A stretch of 64,000 nt of DNA. Source: Streptomyces sp. NBC_00554 (GTDB lineage Bacteria; Actinomycetota; Actinomycetes; Streptomycetales; Streptomycetaceae). Made by a program: the position numbers and the translations under genes. The notes under the pieces are model-generated. The model was not told where the DNA came from, searched no databases, and worked only from the letters and a program-made list of their open reading frames with translations. The stretch is from positions 6,448,001 through 6,512,000 of the forward strand of contig NZ_CP107799.1 of the NCBI RefSeq assembly GCF_041431135.1, written 5' to 3'. Shown one piece after another: positions 25,766 through 33,725 of the stretch (position 1 is its first letter; each line of letters opens with the position of its first letter).

Positions 25766-25861
25766 TGTCCGCTGTTGTGTCCGCTCGGACGGAGACCGCC
25801 CGCTCGGGCAGGCGCTGCCCGGGCGGGTCGATTTGTCCGAACCCTATGGTAAATACCCCCT

Positions 25862-27094
25862 ATGTCGCAGTCCGGGACGCTCATCCTGATCATGTCCATC
25901 GCGGTGCTCGCCCCGCTGCTGTCCTACGGAATCGGCCGCTGGCTGCCGGTCCCTCTCGTCATCTTCGAGATCGTGCTCGGCGTCCTGGTCGGCCCCGACG
26001 TACTGGGCTGGGCCGGCGCGGGCGAGGTCATCGACACGCTCTCCAACCTCGGTCTGGCGATGCTGATCTTCCTCGCCGGGTACGAGATCGAGTTCGACAA
26101 GGTCCGCGGGGACACCCTGAAGCGCTCGGTCGGGGCCTGGCTGATCTCGCTGGCGGTCGGCCTGGCGCTGGGCATGCTGCTCACCGGTGCGTCCAAGGGT
26201 GTCTACATCGGTACGGCCCTCACCAGCACCGCGCTCGGCACGGTGCTGCCCGTCCTGCGCGACGCCGGTGACCTGCGCTCCCGATTCGGCTCGGTGATGA
26301 TGGCGATGGGTGCGGTGGGGGAGTTCGGGCCGATCATCGCGATGGCCCTGCTGCTGAGCGGGCGCTCGCCGGGGAAGTCGACGGTGCTGCTCGCCGCGTT
26401 CGCGCTGCTGACCGCAGGGGCGGTGCTCTGGGCGATGCGTCCCCGGCGCCCCTGGTTCTCGAACGTGATCGCCAAGACCCTGCACAGCAGCGGGCAGTTC
26501 GCCGTCCGTCTCGTCGTGCTCCTGCTGGCCCTGATGCTCGGCGCCTCCGACGCCCTCGGCCTCGACACCCTGCTCGGCGCCTTCGCCGCCGGGATGATCA
26601 CCCGCCTTGTGCTGCAGGGGGCGGCGCCGGAGAGCGCGGGCGAGGTCCTGGCGAAGATCGAGGCGATGGGATTCGGATTCCTGGTGCCGATCTTCTTCGT
26701 CGTCACGGGAATCGAGTTCGACCTCGACGCCCTCCTCTCCGGCGGCCGGGCGCTTCTCCTGCTGCCCGTCTTCCTGCTGCTGTTCCTCCTGGTGCGCGGC
26801 CTTCCGGTGTACGCCCTGGCCCCGCGCGATCTTCTCGGGCGCGACCGGAGCGCACTCACCCTCTTCGCCTCGACGGCCCTGCCCCTGGTGGTGGCCATCA
26901 CGACCATCGGCGTGGACGACGGCGTACTGAAGAGCGAGGAGGCGGCGGCGCTGGTGGGGGCCGCGATGGTGTCCGTACTGGTGTTTCCGCTGGTGGGGCT
27001 GAAGTTGCGGCGGGAGAGGGTGGGGAGCGAAGGGGGCGGAGTCGTGGTGAGAGTCAGCGGGCCGCCGGGCAGTCGTCCTCGACGAGCGGCTTGA
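25862..27094 (+). CDS. Cation/proton antiporter (CPA2/KefB-like)
   Basis: The 410-residue protein has about twelve hydrophobic helices starting at residue 6 (LILIMSIAVLAPLLSYGIG), with family segments IFEIVLGVLVGPDVLGW, LAMLIFLAGYEIEF and the charged helix LGTVLPVLRDAG. It exchanges a monovalent cation for protons. No ribosome site precedes the ATG and a TATGGT box ends 11 bases before it, suggesting a leaderless or near-leaderless transcript. The 3' end overlaps the convergent TetR gene by 41 bases. Confidence 0.9.
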   Translation: MSQSGTLILIMSIAVLAPLLSYGIGRWLPVPLVIFEIVLGVLVGPDVLGWAGAGEVIDTLSNLGLAMLIFLAGYEIEFDKVRGDTLKRSVGAWLISLAVGLALGMLLTGASKGVYIGTALTSTALGTVLPVLRDAGDLRSRFGSVMMAMGAVGEFGPIIAMALLLSGRSPGKSTVLLAAFALLTAGAVLWAMRPRRPWFSNVIAKTLHSSGQFAVRLVVLLLALMLGASDALGLDTLLGAFAAGMITRLVLQGAAPESAGEVLAKIEAMGFGFLVPIFFVVTGIEFDLDALLSGGRALLLLPVFLLLFLLVRGLPVYALAPRDLLGRDRSALTLFASTALPLVVAITTIGVDDGVLKSEEAAALVGAAMVSVLVFPLVGLKLRRERVGSEGGGVVVRVSGPPGSRPRRAA

Positions 27095-27791
27095 GGTAGC
27101 GGTACATGACCGCCTTCAACTCGGCGATGTACGCGTCCCGTTCGGCGCCCTCGTGGGACAGGATCAGGGTGAGTCCGGCCTTGAAGAGGGCGAGCACCAT
27201 GTTCGCCATGCGCGAGAGCTCGTCGGCGGGGGCGTCCGGCAGATAGCCCGCGACGATCTCCTCGACCCGGGTGAAGACGGTGTCGTGCAGGGAGCTGATG
27301 TCCTCCGCGATCCGGCCCGGGGTGTCGGTCCCGTGCATCAGGACGGCGAAGGCGGGGTTCTCGACGTTGAAGGCGATCATCGGGTCGAGGGCCGCGTCGA
27401 GCATCGCGTCCAGCGGGAGCCCGATGTTCTCCGGGGCGAGGGCCTGGCCGTGCATCGCGCGCCAGTCGTGGAGCAACTGGTCGCTGAGGCCGACCGCGAT
27501 GGCCTCCTTGTTGGGGAAGAACTGGTACAGCGTGCCGGGTGAGACGCCGGCCTCGCGGGCGATGGCGTTCGTGCTCGCGGCCGTGTAGCCGCTCCGGCAG
27601 AACACCGACGCCGCCGCTTCCAGGAGCTGCGCGATACGGCGCTCGCCGCGGGCCTGTCGACGGCGCGGCTTCTCCTCGGTGGGGCCGGTGGGGCCGGTGG
27701 GGCCGATTGGGTCGGCGGGGGCGGCGGTCTGCGGGGCCCCGGCGTTCCGCGGGGCCTGCGCCTGCTCCTCTGTCCGCTGCTTCTCGGGCAC
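27054..27791 (-). CDS. TetR family regulator
   Basis: The 245-residue protein has a long variable lead with a (GPT)n run to about residue 45, then a TetR HTH (ASTNAIAREAGVSPGTLYQF at about 72-91) and a C-terminal ligand domain. It is divergent from the MMPL transporter gene across a 55-bp palindrome and most likely represses it. The true start could lie within the Pro-rich lead. It overlaps the antiporter 3' end by 41 bases. Confidence 0.9.
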   Translation of the reverse strand: MPEKQRTEEQAQAPRNAGAPQTAAPADPIGPTGPTGPTEEKPRRRQARGERRIAQLLEAAASVFCRSGYTAASTNAIAREAGVSPGTLYQFFPNKEAIAVGLSDQLLHDWRAMHGQALAPENIGLPLDAMLDAALDPMIAFNVENPAFAVLMHGTDTPGRIAEDISSLHDTVFTRVEEIVAGYLPDAPADELSRMANMVLALFKAGLTLILSHEGAERDAYIAELKAVMYRYLKPLVEDDCPAAR

Positions 27792-27823
27792 GGGTTATCC
27801 CCAGCTTCTCGGGACGCGATTGA

Positions 27824-27878
27824 CAAACACGAGTGGTCGCTCGCATTCTTGGGAAATGCGAGCGATGGCTCGTGTTTG
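27824..27878. promoter_or_regulatory. 55-bp nested palindrome, probable double TetR operator
   Basis: Outer arms CAAACACGAG (27824) and CTCGTGTTTG (27869) enclose inner arms TCGCTCGCATT (27837) and AATGCGAGCGA (27855) around a seven-base centre. It also splits into two similar 14-bp sites CGAG-N6-CTCG, one in each half. It lies between the TetR start (27791) and the MMPL start (27990). Confidence 0.88.
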
Positions 27879-27989
27879 CCATTCTATGGCAATGGGCGAC
27901 CCATGCTGCCTGCACGGATGTACGCGGACGTGCGCAGACGTACGCGGATGTGCGGGACGCAGGGGTCACGGTGAAGGGGACACCGCATC

Positions 27990-30278
27990 ATGTCCGAAGT
28001 CAACAGCGCAGGTGGCGGCGCGAGGGTGGGGCCGGACGGAGGACCGGACGACGGGTCGGGCGGTGGATCGGGCGGCGGTCCGGGGGTGGGTGGCTGGACC
28101 CGGTTCGTGACCGCGCGGCCACGGCTGTCGCTGCTCGTCGCGCTCGTGCTCACCGCGCTCGCCGTGGTCGCGGGCAGCGGGGTCGCCGACCGGCTGGGCA
28201 GCGGCGGCTGGGAGGACCCGGGCGCCCAGTCCACCTATGCGACGAAGGCGCTGGAGCGGGAGTTCCCGGCCTCGCAGCCCAATCTGCTGCTGCTCATCGA
28301 CTCGGGGTCCGCGTCGGTCGACGATCCCGCGGTCGCCGCCGAGGCGAAGCGGCTGGTGGAGCTTCTCGCCGGCGAGAAGGGCGTCACGGGCGTCGGTTCG
28401 TACTGGCAGTCGGGTTCGCCGGCGCTCAGGGCGAAGGACGGGCACGAGGCGCTCGTCGCGGCGCGCATCACGGGTGAGGAGAAGGCCGCGGGCGAGACCC
28501 TGGACCGCATCGCCCCCTCCTTCCGCGGGACGCACGGCCCCATCGAGGTCGAGGTCGGCGGCCCCGTCGCCGTGCGGCACGAGATACAGACGACCATCCG
28601 CGAGGACCTGACCAGGGCCGAGCTGATCGCCCTGCCGGTGACCCTCGTGCTCCTTGTGATGGTCTTCGGCAGCGCGGTGGCCGCCCTCCTCCCGCTCCTG
28701 GTCGGCATCTTCGCGATCCTGGGCACGAACGCGGTGCTGCGCGGCCTCACGGAGTTCACCGACGTCTCGGTCTTCGCGATCAACCTCACCACGGCACTGG
28801 GACTCGGCCTCGCCATCGACTACGCCCTGTTCATCGTGCGCAGGTTCCGCGAGGAACTCGCCACCGGAGCCGAGCCGTTGACCGCGGTCGGCACGACCCT
28901 GCGCACCGCCGGGCGCACGGTGCTCTTCTCGTCCCTCACTGTCGCGGTGTCGCTGGCCGCGATGCTGCTCTTCCCGCAGTACTTCCTGCGGTCCTTCGCA
29001 TACGCGGGCATCGCCGTGGTGCTGCTCGCCGCGGCCGCCGCGCTGATCCTGCTCCCGGCGGCGCTGGTGCTCCTCGGACATCGGGTGAACTCCCTGGATA
29101 TGCGGCGGCTGTTCCGGCGCGGAAAGCCCCGGGCGTCGTCCGACGCGGCGGGCGGGGCCGCGTGGGGGCGGATGGCCAACCTCGTCATGCGCAGGGCGCC
29201 GGTCTTCGCGGTGGCGACCTCCGTCGGGCTCGTGGTCCTCGGACTGCCCTTCCTCGGCGTGAAGTTCGGCACGGCGGACGACCGCCAGCTGCCCTCGGGC
29301 GCCGAGTCCCACGTCGTGCAGCAGCACATCCGCGAGGGCTTCCCGGGCAGCCCCGGCGGCGGTCTGGAGGTGCTCGCGGAAGGGCGCGCGACCGAGACGC
29401 AGTACGCCCAGTACAAGGAGCGGATCGCCGCCCTGCCCGAGGTGCTGCGGGTGGACGGGCCACTGGTGAACGGCGACTCCGCCTACTTCACGGTGCTGCC
29501 GAAGGGCGAGGCCGTCGACGAGGGAGCCCAGCGCCTGGTGGGTGAACTCCGCGCGACGAACGCCCCGTTCGACACCGCGGTGACCGGCACGGCGGCCGTC
29601 CTGGTCGACTCGAAACACGCGATAGCCGAGCAGCTGCCCTGGGCCGCCGCGTTCATCGCGATCGTCACCCTGTTCCTGGTCTTCCTGCTGACCGGCAGCG
29701 TGCTGATCCCGATCCAGGCGGTGCTGCTCAACGCCCTCAGCCTGACGGCGATGTTCGGGGCGGTGGTCTGGGTCTTCCAGGACGGCCATCTCTCCGGCCT
29801 GCTCGGGTTCACCAGCTCGGGGTCGATCGAGACGACCCTCCCCGTCCTGATGTTCTGCGTCGCCTTCGGACTGTCCATGGACTACGGGGTCTTCCTGCTG
29901 TCCCGGATAAAGGAGGAGTACGACCAGACGGGCGACCACCGGGAAGCCGTCCGCTTCGGCCTCCAGCGCACCGGCGGACTGATCACGGCGGCCGCGGTCA
30001 TCCTCGCGGTGGTGATGGTCGCGATCGGCACCTCACGCGTGACCAACACCAAGATGCTCGGCCTGGGCATCGCGCTCGCCGTACTGATGGACGCGATGAT
30101 CGTCCGCAGCCTGCTGGTCCCGGCGGTGATGAGGCTGACGGGGCGGGCGACCTGGTGGGCGCCGGGGCCGCTGCGGCGGTTCCATGACCGGTTCGGGCTC
30201 AGCGAGGGCGAACCGCAGAAGGCCGAGGCCCCGGCGGAGGACGACCGGGACCGGGACAAGGTCGCGGCGCGCGGCTAG
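27990..30278 (+). CDS. MMPL family RND transporter
   Basis: The 762-residue protein has a Gly/Asp-rich N-terminus (to about 35), about twelve membrane helices in two halves and two soluble loops. Each half carries an MMPL proton-relay segment: GLAIDYALFIVRRF near 270 and GLSMDYGVFLLSRI near 630. Family members export lipids, antibiotics or siderophores. ATG follows GTGAAGGGGA. The divergent TetR gene and palindrome imply induction by its substrate or a related compound, which is unknown. Confidence 0.93.
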   Translation: MSEVNSAGGGARVGPDGGPDDGSGGGSGGGPGVGGWTRFVTARPRLSLLVALVLTALAVVAGSGVADRLGSGGWEDPGAQSTYATKALEREFPASQPNLLLLIDSGSASVDDPAVAAEAKRLVELLAGEKGVTGVGSYWQSGSPALRAKDGHEALVAARITGEEKAAGETLDRIAPSFRGTHGPIEVEVGGPVAVRHEIQTTIREDLTRAELIALPVTLVLLVMVFGSAVAALLPLLVGIFAILGTNAVLRGLTEFTDVSVFAINLTTALGLGLAIDYALFIVRRFREELATGAEPLTAVGTTLRTAGRTVLFSSLTVAVSLAAMLLFPQYFLRSFAYAGIAVVLLAAAAALILLPAALVLLGHRVNSLDMRRLFRRGKPRASSDAAGGAAWGRMANLVMRRAPVFAVATSVGLVVLGLPFLGVKFGTADDRQLPSGAESHVVQQHIREGFPGSPGGGLEVLAEGRATETQYAQYKERIAALPEVLRVDGPLVNGDSAYFTVLPKGEAVDEGAQRLVGELRATNAPFDTAVTGTAAVLVDSKHAIAEQLPWAAAFIAIVTLFLVFLLTGSVLIPIQAVLLNALSLTAMFGAVVWVFQDGHLSGLLGFTSSGSIETTLPVLMFCVAFGLSMDYGVFLLSRIKEEYDQTGDHREAVRFGLQRTGGLITAAAVILAVVMVAIGTSRVTNTKMLGLGIALAVLMDAMIVRSLLVPAVMRLTGRATWWAPGPLRRFHDRFGLSEGEPQKAEAPAEDDRDRDKVAARG

Positions 30279-30366
30279 CGTTCGCTCCGGAACCGTGATC
30301 TCCCGGCGGCGGAACGCGCCGGGCGAAGACGGGACGGGCGAACGCGAAACGCGAAGGGCGAAGCTG

Positions 30367-31410
30367 ATGCGGGCAGTGGTGTTCGAGCGGTACGGGGAGC
30401 CGGCCGAGGTACGTGAGGTGGCGGACCCGGCGCCCGCGGAGCACGGGGTCGTGGTGCGGGTCGAGGCCACCGGCCTCTGCCGGAGCGACTGGCACGGCTG
30501 GATCGGTCACGACCCGGACATCACGCTGCCCCACGTCCCCGGACACGAACTCGCCGGGGTCGTCGAGGCGGTGGGCGCCCAGGTGACCGGTTGGCACCCC
30601 GGCGACCGGGTCACCGTGCCGTTCGTGTGCGCCTGCGGAAGCTGTCCCTCGTGCGCGGCGGGCGACCAGCAGGTGTGCGAGCGCCAGACCCAGCCGGGGT
30701 TCACACACTGGGGTTCCTTCGCCCAGTACGTGGCGCTGGACCACGCGGACGTGAACTTGGTCGCGATGCCGGACGGACTGTCCTACGCGACCGCGGCCTC
30801 GCTGGGCTGCCGGTTCGCCACGGCCTACCGGGCGGTGGTCGCGCAGGGCCGGGTGGCCGCGGGGGAGTGGGTCGCCGTACACGGTTGCGGGGGCGTCGGC
30901 CTGTCCGCCGTGATGATCGCGGCGGCCGCCGGGGCTCGGGTCGTCGCCGTCGACGTATCGCCCCGGGCGCTGGACCTGGCACGGAAGTTCGGGGCGACGG
31001 AGGCTGTGGACGCGTCGGGGGTCGAAGACACGGCGGAGGCGGTGCGCGCGTTGACCGGCGGTGGCGCCCACCTGTCCCTGGACGCCCTCGGTTCCCCCGT
31101 CACCTGCGCGGCCTCGGTGAACAGCCTGCGCCGTCGGGGCCGCCACATCCAGGTCGGACTCCTGCCCTCACCGACGGGCTCCACCCCGGTCCCCATGGCC
31201 CGAGTGATCGGCCTCGAACTCGAACTCCTCGGCAGCCACGGAATGGCGGCACACGCCTACCCGGGAATGCTGGAGTTGGTCCGGGCCGGCGTACTCCGCC
31301 CCGACCTCCTGGTCACCTCCACCATCCCGCTGGACGCCGCACCGGCCGCGCTGGCGGCGATGGGGACGGCGCCGGGAGCGGGGGTGACGGTCATCGAGCC
31401 GTGGAGCTGA
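30367..31410 (+). CDS. Zinc-dependent alcohol dehydrogenase (MDR family)
   Basis: The 347-residue enzyme starts MRAVVFERYGEPAEV. Catalytic-zinc ligands Cys38 (ATGLCRSD) and His60-Glu61 (GHE) are present, as are the four structural-zinc cysteines (C90, C93, C96, C104). The NAD(P) motif is GCGGVG. Upstream codons of the open frame are Arg-rich and non-protein-like, and AAGGGCGAAGC precedes this ATG. Substrate is unknown. It lies 88 bases after the MMPL gene on the same strand and overlaps the convergent GNAT gene by 20 bases. Confidence 0.9.
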   Translation: MRAVVFERYGEPAEVREVADPAPAEHGVVVRVEATGLCRSDWHGWIGHDPDITLPHVPGHELAGVVEAVGAQVTGWHPGDRVTVPFVCACGSCPSCAAGDQQVCERQTQPGFTHWGSFAQYVALDHADVNLVAMPDGLSYATAASLGCRFATAYRAVVAQGRVAAGEWVAVHGCGGVGLSAVMIAAAAGARVVAVDVSPRALDLARKFGATEAVDASGVEDTAEAVRALTGGGAHLSLDALGSPVTCAASVNSLRRRGRHIQVGLLPSPTGSTPVPMARVIGLELELLGSHGMAAHAYPGMLELVRAGVLRPDLLVTSTIPLDAAPAALAAMGTAPGAGVTVIEPWS

Positions 31411-31981
31411 CCAGATCCGGGTGACCGCGGTGGTCGGCCCACTCGTGGGCGAGGATCGCCATGAGCGTCTCGTCGGCCCACTCGCCGTCACGCAGCTGGG
31501 TCTGCCGCCGGACACCCTCCTCGACGAAGCCGACCTTCTCGTAGACACGGCGGGCCCGGTGGTTGTGGCTGTATAGCTCCAAGGCGATGCGGTGCAGGCC
31601 GAGTTGCTCGAAGCCGTGGCCGACGATGAGCCGGGTCGCCTCGGTGCCGATCCCCCGGCCGCGTCCGCGGGGGCCGATGAGCGTACGGAACGTGCAGTTG
31701 CGGCCCGTGGGATCCCACTCGTGGAGGACGACCTCGCCGAGGAGTTCACCGGTCGCGCGGTCGGTGACGGCGAGGTCGAGCCGGTCTGGCTGCGTGGCCC
31801 GGGAGCCGTACCAGGAACGCAGCCGTTCCAAGGTCAGCTCGGTGGAGGGCTCGAAGGTGAACCGGATGACATCGGGATCGTCCAGGATCTCCCAAATCCC
31901 GTCCGCGTCCGCCCTGGTGAACGGCCGCAGCACGGTCTTCTCACCGGTGAGGACGGGCTTGTCGGAGAAGGAGTGGCTCAT
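31391..31981 (-). CDS. GNAT family N-acetyltransferase (RimJ/RimL type)
   Basis: The 196-residue protein starts MSHSFSDKPVLTGEKTVLRP. It has the acetyl-CoA loop in GPRGRGRGIGTEATRL and the RimJ/RimL-like C-terminal HRIALELYSHNHRARRVYEKVGF. It probably acetylates a protein N-terminus or small amine; the acceptor is unknown. A 19-bp tandem repeat lies just upstream of its start and may carry its promoter. Confidence 0.9.
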   Translation of the reverse strand: MSHSFSDKPVLTGEKTVLRPFTRADADGIWEILDDPDVIRFTFEPSTELTLERLRSWYGSRATQPDRLDLAVTDRATGELLGEVVLHEWDPTGRNCTFRTLIGPRGRGRGIGTEATRLIVGHGFEQLGLHRIALELYSHNHRARRVYEKVGFVEEGVRRQTQLRDGEWADETLMAILAHEWADHRGHPDLVSSTAR

Positions 31982-32013
31982 CTGAGGATCCTCGGCGGCG
32001 GGCCGACGGACGG

Positions 32014-32070
32014 GCAACCGAATAGGGGCTGTGCAACCCGATAACGGCTGTGCAACCGAATAACGGCTGT
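32014..32070. repeat. 19-bp tandem repeat, three copies
   Basis: Three abutting 19-base units of the form GCAACCGAATAACGGCTGT (32014, 32033, 32052) differ at two to four positions. They lie between the small HTH gene (stop at 32117) and the GNAT start (31981), both minus strand. Tandem regulator sites or slippage are both possible. Confidence 0.85.
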
Positions 32071-32116
32071 GCCCCGCACGCGAACGGCGGGGCACAGGGG
32101 GAGGAACGAGAGCGGG

Positions 32117-32317
32117 TCAGTCCTCTCTACGGCCCCGGTTGCCCGGCCGGGAGGCGACCCAGGCCCGGACGGTGTCCGCGTACCAGTAGGGCTTGCCGCT
32201 CTCCACATGGTCGGGCGGGGGCAGCAGACCGTGCTTGCGGTACGACCGCACGGTGTCCGGCTGCACCTTGATGTGCGCCGCGATCTCCTTGTACGACCAA
32301 AGCCTGCGGTCGGTCAT
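32117..32317 (-). CDS. Small helix-turn-helix (MerR/AlpA-like) protein
   Basis: The 66-residue protein MTDRRLWSYKEIAAHIKVQP... is a single winged HTH: a first helix pair (SYKEIAAHIKV), recognition helix (DTVRSYRKHGLLPPPD) and a wing with YWYADTVRAWVASRPG. It resembles excisionase/AlpA and MerR N-terminal domains but no phage genes surround it. GGGAGG precedes ATG 32317. Function unknown; a chromosomal regulator is more likely than an excisionase. Confidence 0.8.
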   Translation of the reverse strand: MTDRRLWSYKEIAAHIKVQPDTVRSYRKHGLLPPPDHVESGKPYWYADTVRAWVASRPGNRGRRED

Positions 32318-32661
32318 GAGTGCCACCTCCCTGCGCGTACCGCGGCGGCGGCCGGGGGCGGCCGTCGGGGGAGCCGGGCACTGCGCTGGCGATCAACAAA
32401 GCCTGTGCCCCGTGAACGACACAGAGTGAGCGCCGGGAAGTGCCTGTGGACTGGGTGTGACCTAAGACCCGCGTACACGCGACATGTGTGACAGGAAGGG
32501 GGTATTTGTGACACGAGTGCCGCAATTGGCAGGCGGCCACCAGGAGACCAGGGAAGCGGGGGAGGCCGGGGAGGCGGGGGAGACCGGGGAGGCCCGCCGA
32601 GCCCCGAGCGCCCGGTGGGCCCACGCCACGATCACCCCGTACTACGCCCCGCAGCACCTCA
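32318..32661. other. 344-bp intergenic region with G-rich repeats
   Basis: The gap between the small HTH start and the IolE-like stop holds a run of GGGGAGGCC-type repeats (about 32549-32600) and the short palindrome CGCGTACACGCG near 32468. A 20-bp tandem duplication begins at 32641. A plus-strand frame from 32484 exists but has low-complexity content and is not called. Confidence 0.5.
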
Positions 32662-32680
32662 CTACGCCCCGCAGGACCTC
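32641..32680. repeat. 20-bp tandem duplication across a stop codon
   Basis: ACTACGCCCCGCAGCACCTC (32641) is followed at once by a copy with one change (32661). The second copy contains the stop and last codons of the IolE-like gene; the first copy repeats them just beyond the stop. Confidence 0.9.
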
Positions 32681-33603
32681 AGGAACGCCCGCGTCCGCTG
32701 CGCGATCGGCAGCGGCTTGTCGGGTGGACACGGGTACATGTCCTGCTCGACGATCGCGAAGAGGTCGATGTCGAGCTTCTGCGCGGCGGCGAGGACGGGC
32801 TCGAGTGCCGGTATGCCGGACGGCGGTTCGCACATCACACCGCGGGCCACGGCCGGCCCGAACGGCACCTCGTTCGCCCGCACGTCGGCCAGGATCGCCG
32901 GATCCACCTGCTTGAGGTGCAGGTACCCGATGCGCTCCCCGTACGTCTCGATGAGCTTGACGCTGTCGCCGCCGCAGTACGCGTAGTGCCCGGTGTCCAG
33001 ACACAGGGACACCAGCGAGGAATCCGTCGCGTCGAGGAAACGCGTGACGTTCTCCTCGCTGTCGATGTGTGTGTCCGCGTGCGGGTGGACGACGATCGTC
33101 AGCCCGTACCGCTCCCGCACCTCGTGCGCGAGCCGCTCGGTCTGAGCGGTCAGATTGCGCCACTGCGTCGGCGTCAGCGTGCTGTCCTCCAGCACCTCGC
33201 CCGTCTTGTCGTCCCGCCAGAACGCGGGGATGACGACCAGGTGCTCGGCGCCCATCGCCTGCGTGAGAGCCGCGATGTCCGAGACGTGCGCCCAGGTGGA
33301 CTCCCACACGTCGGGACCACGGTGCAGTCCGGTGAAGACCGTGCCGGCCGAGACCGTGAGCCCGCGCCGCGCGGTCTCCTCCTTGAGGACGGCCGGATCG
33401 GTGGGGAGATAGCCGTACGGGCCCAGCTCGATCCACTCGTACCCGGACCCGGACACCTCGTCGAGGAACCGCTGCCAGGGGACCTGCTGCGGGTCGTCGG
33501 GGAACCAGACGCCCCAGGAGTCGGGAGCCGAACCGACCCGGATACGGGACAGTGAGGATGGAGGTGAGGACTGCGGCGACGGCCGCGGTGACAACGACGT
33601 CAT
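32662..33603 (-). CDS. TIM-barrel isomerase/dehydratase, IolE-like
   Basis: The 313-residue protein of the AP-endonuclease-2 clan begins MTSLSPRPSP and enters the barrel at RIRVGSAPDSWGVWFPDD. Likely metal ligands are in VVHPHADTHI, SLCLDTGHYAY and FAIVEQDMY. Its place divergent from iolC suggests myo-inosose-2 dehydratase (IolE) or an inosose isomerase. The Ser/Pro-rich first 20 residues are variable, so the start could be slightly later. It ends inside a 20-bp tandem duplication. Confidence 0.8.
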   Translation of the reverse strand: MTSLSPRPSPQSSPPSSLSRIRVGSAPDSWGVWFPDDPQQVPWQRFLDEVSGSGYEWIELGPYGYLPTDPAVLKEETARRGLTVSAGTVFTGLHRGPDVWESTWAHVSDIAALTQAMGAEHLVVIPAFWRDDKTGEVLEDSTLTPTQWRNLTAQTERLAHEVRERYGLTIVVHPHADTHIDSEENVTRFLDATDSSLVSLCLDTGHYAYCGGDSVKLIETYGERIGYLHLKQVDPAILADVRANEVPFGPAVARGVMCEPPSGIPALEPVLAAAQKLDIDLFAIVEQDMYPCPPDKPLPIAQRTRAFLRSCGA

Positions 33604-33645
33604 GAGCGTCAGCTTCCGGCGGCACGGAAGGGGTGTCAAGGCCTG

Positions 33646-33698
33646 GTCCGAATGTCTGGACAAAACATTGACAGGGCTCCACGGACACGGCTAGACCT
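33646..33698 (+). promoter_or_regulatory. iolC operon promoter with overlapping inverted repeat
   Basis: TTGACA (33668-33673), an 18-base spacer and TAGACC (33692-33697) make a good vegetative promoter. Immediately upstream, GGTCC (33645) and GGACA (33658) flank GAATGTCT as an operator-like inverted repeat. GAAGGGA five bases before ATG 33726 is the ribosome site. The regulator is not encoded next door. Confidence 0.65.
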
Positions 33699-33725
33699 AG
33701 GTGCAGCCGAAGCGAAGGGAACTCG

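Noticed and set aside
27054..27094. Overlapping gene error between antiporter and TetR gene
   Set aside because: Both proteins run naturally to their stops; a 41-bp convergent overlap is plausible and needs no frameshift.
32117..32317. Excisionase of an integrated element
   Set aside because: The HTH resembles AlpA/excisionase, but there is no integrase, attachment-site tRNA or phage gene nearby.
32484..32915. Possible plus-strand small gene with EAGEAGEAGETGEA repeat
   Set aside because: The repeat is a translation of G-rich DNA repeats, and most of the frame runs antisense to the IolE-like gene.
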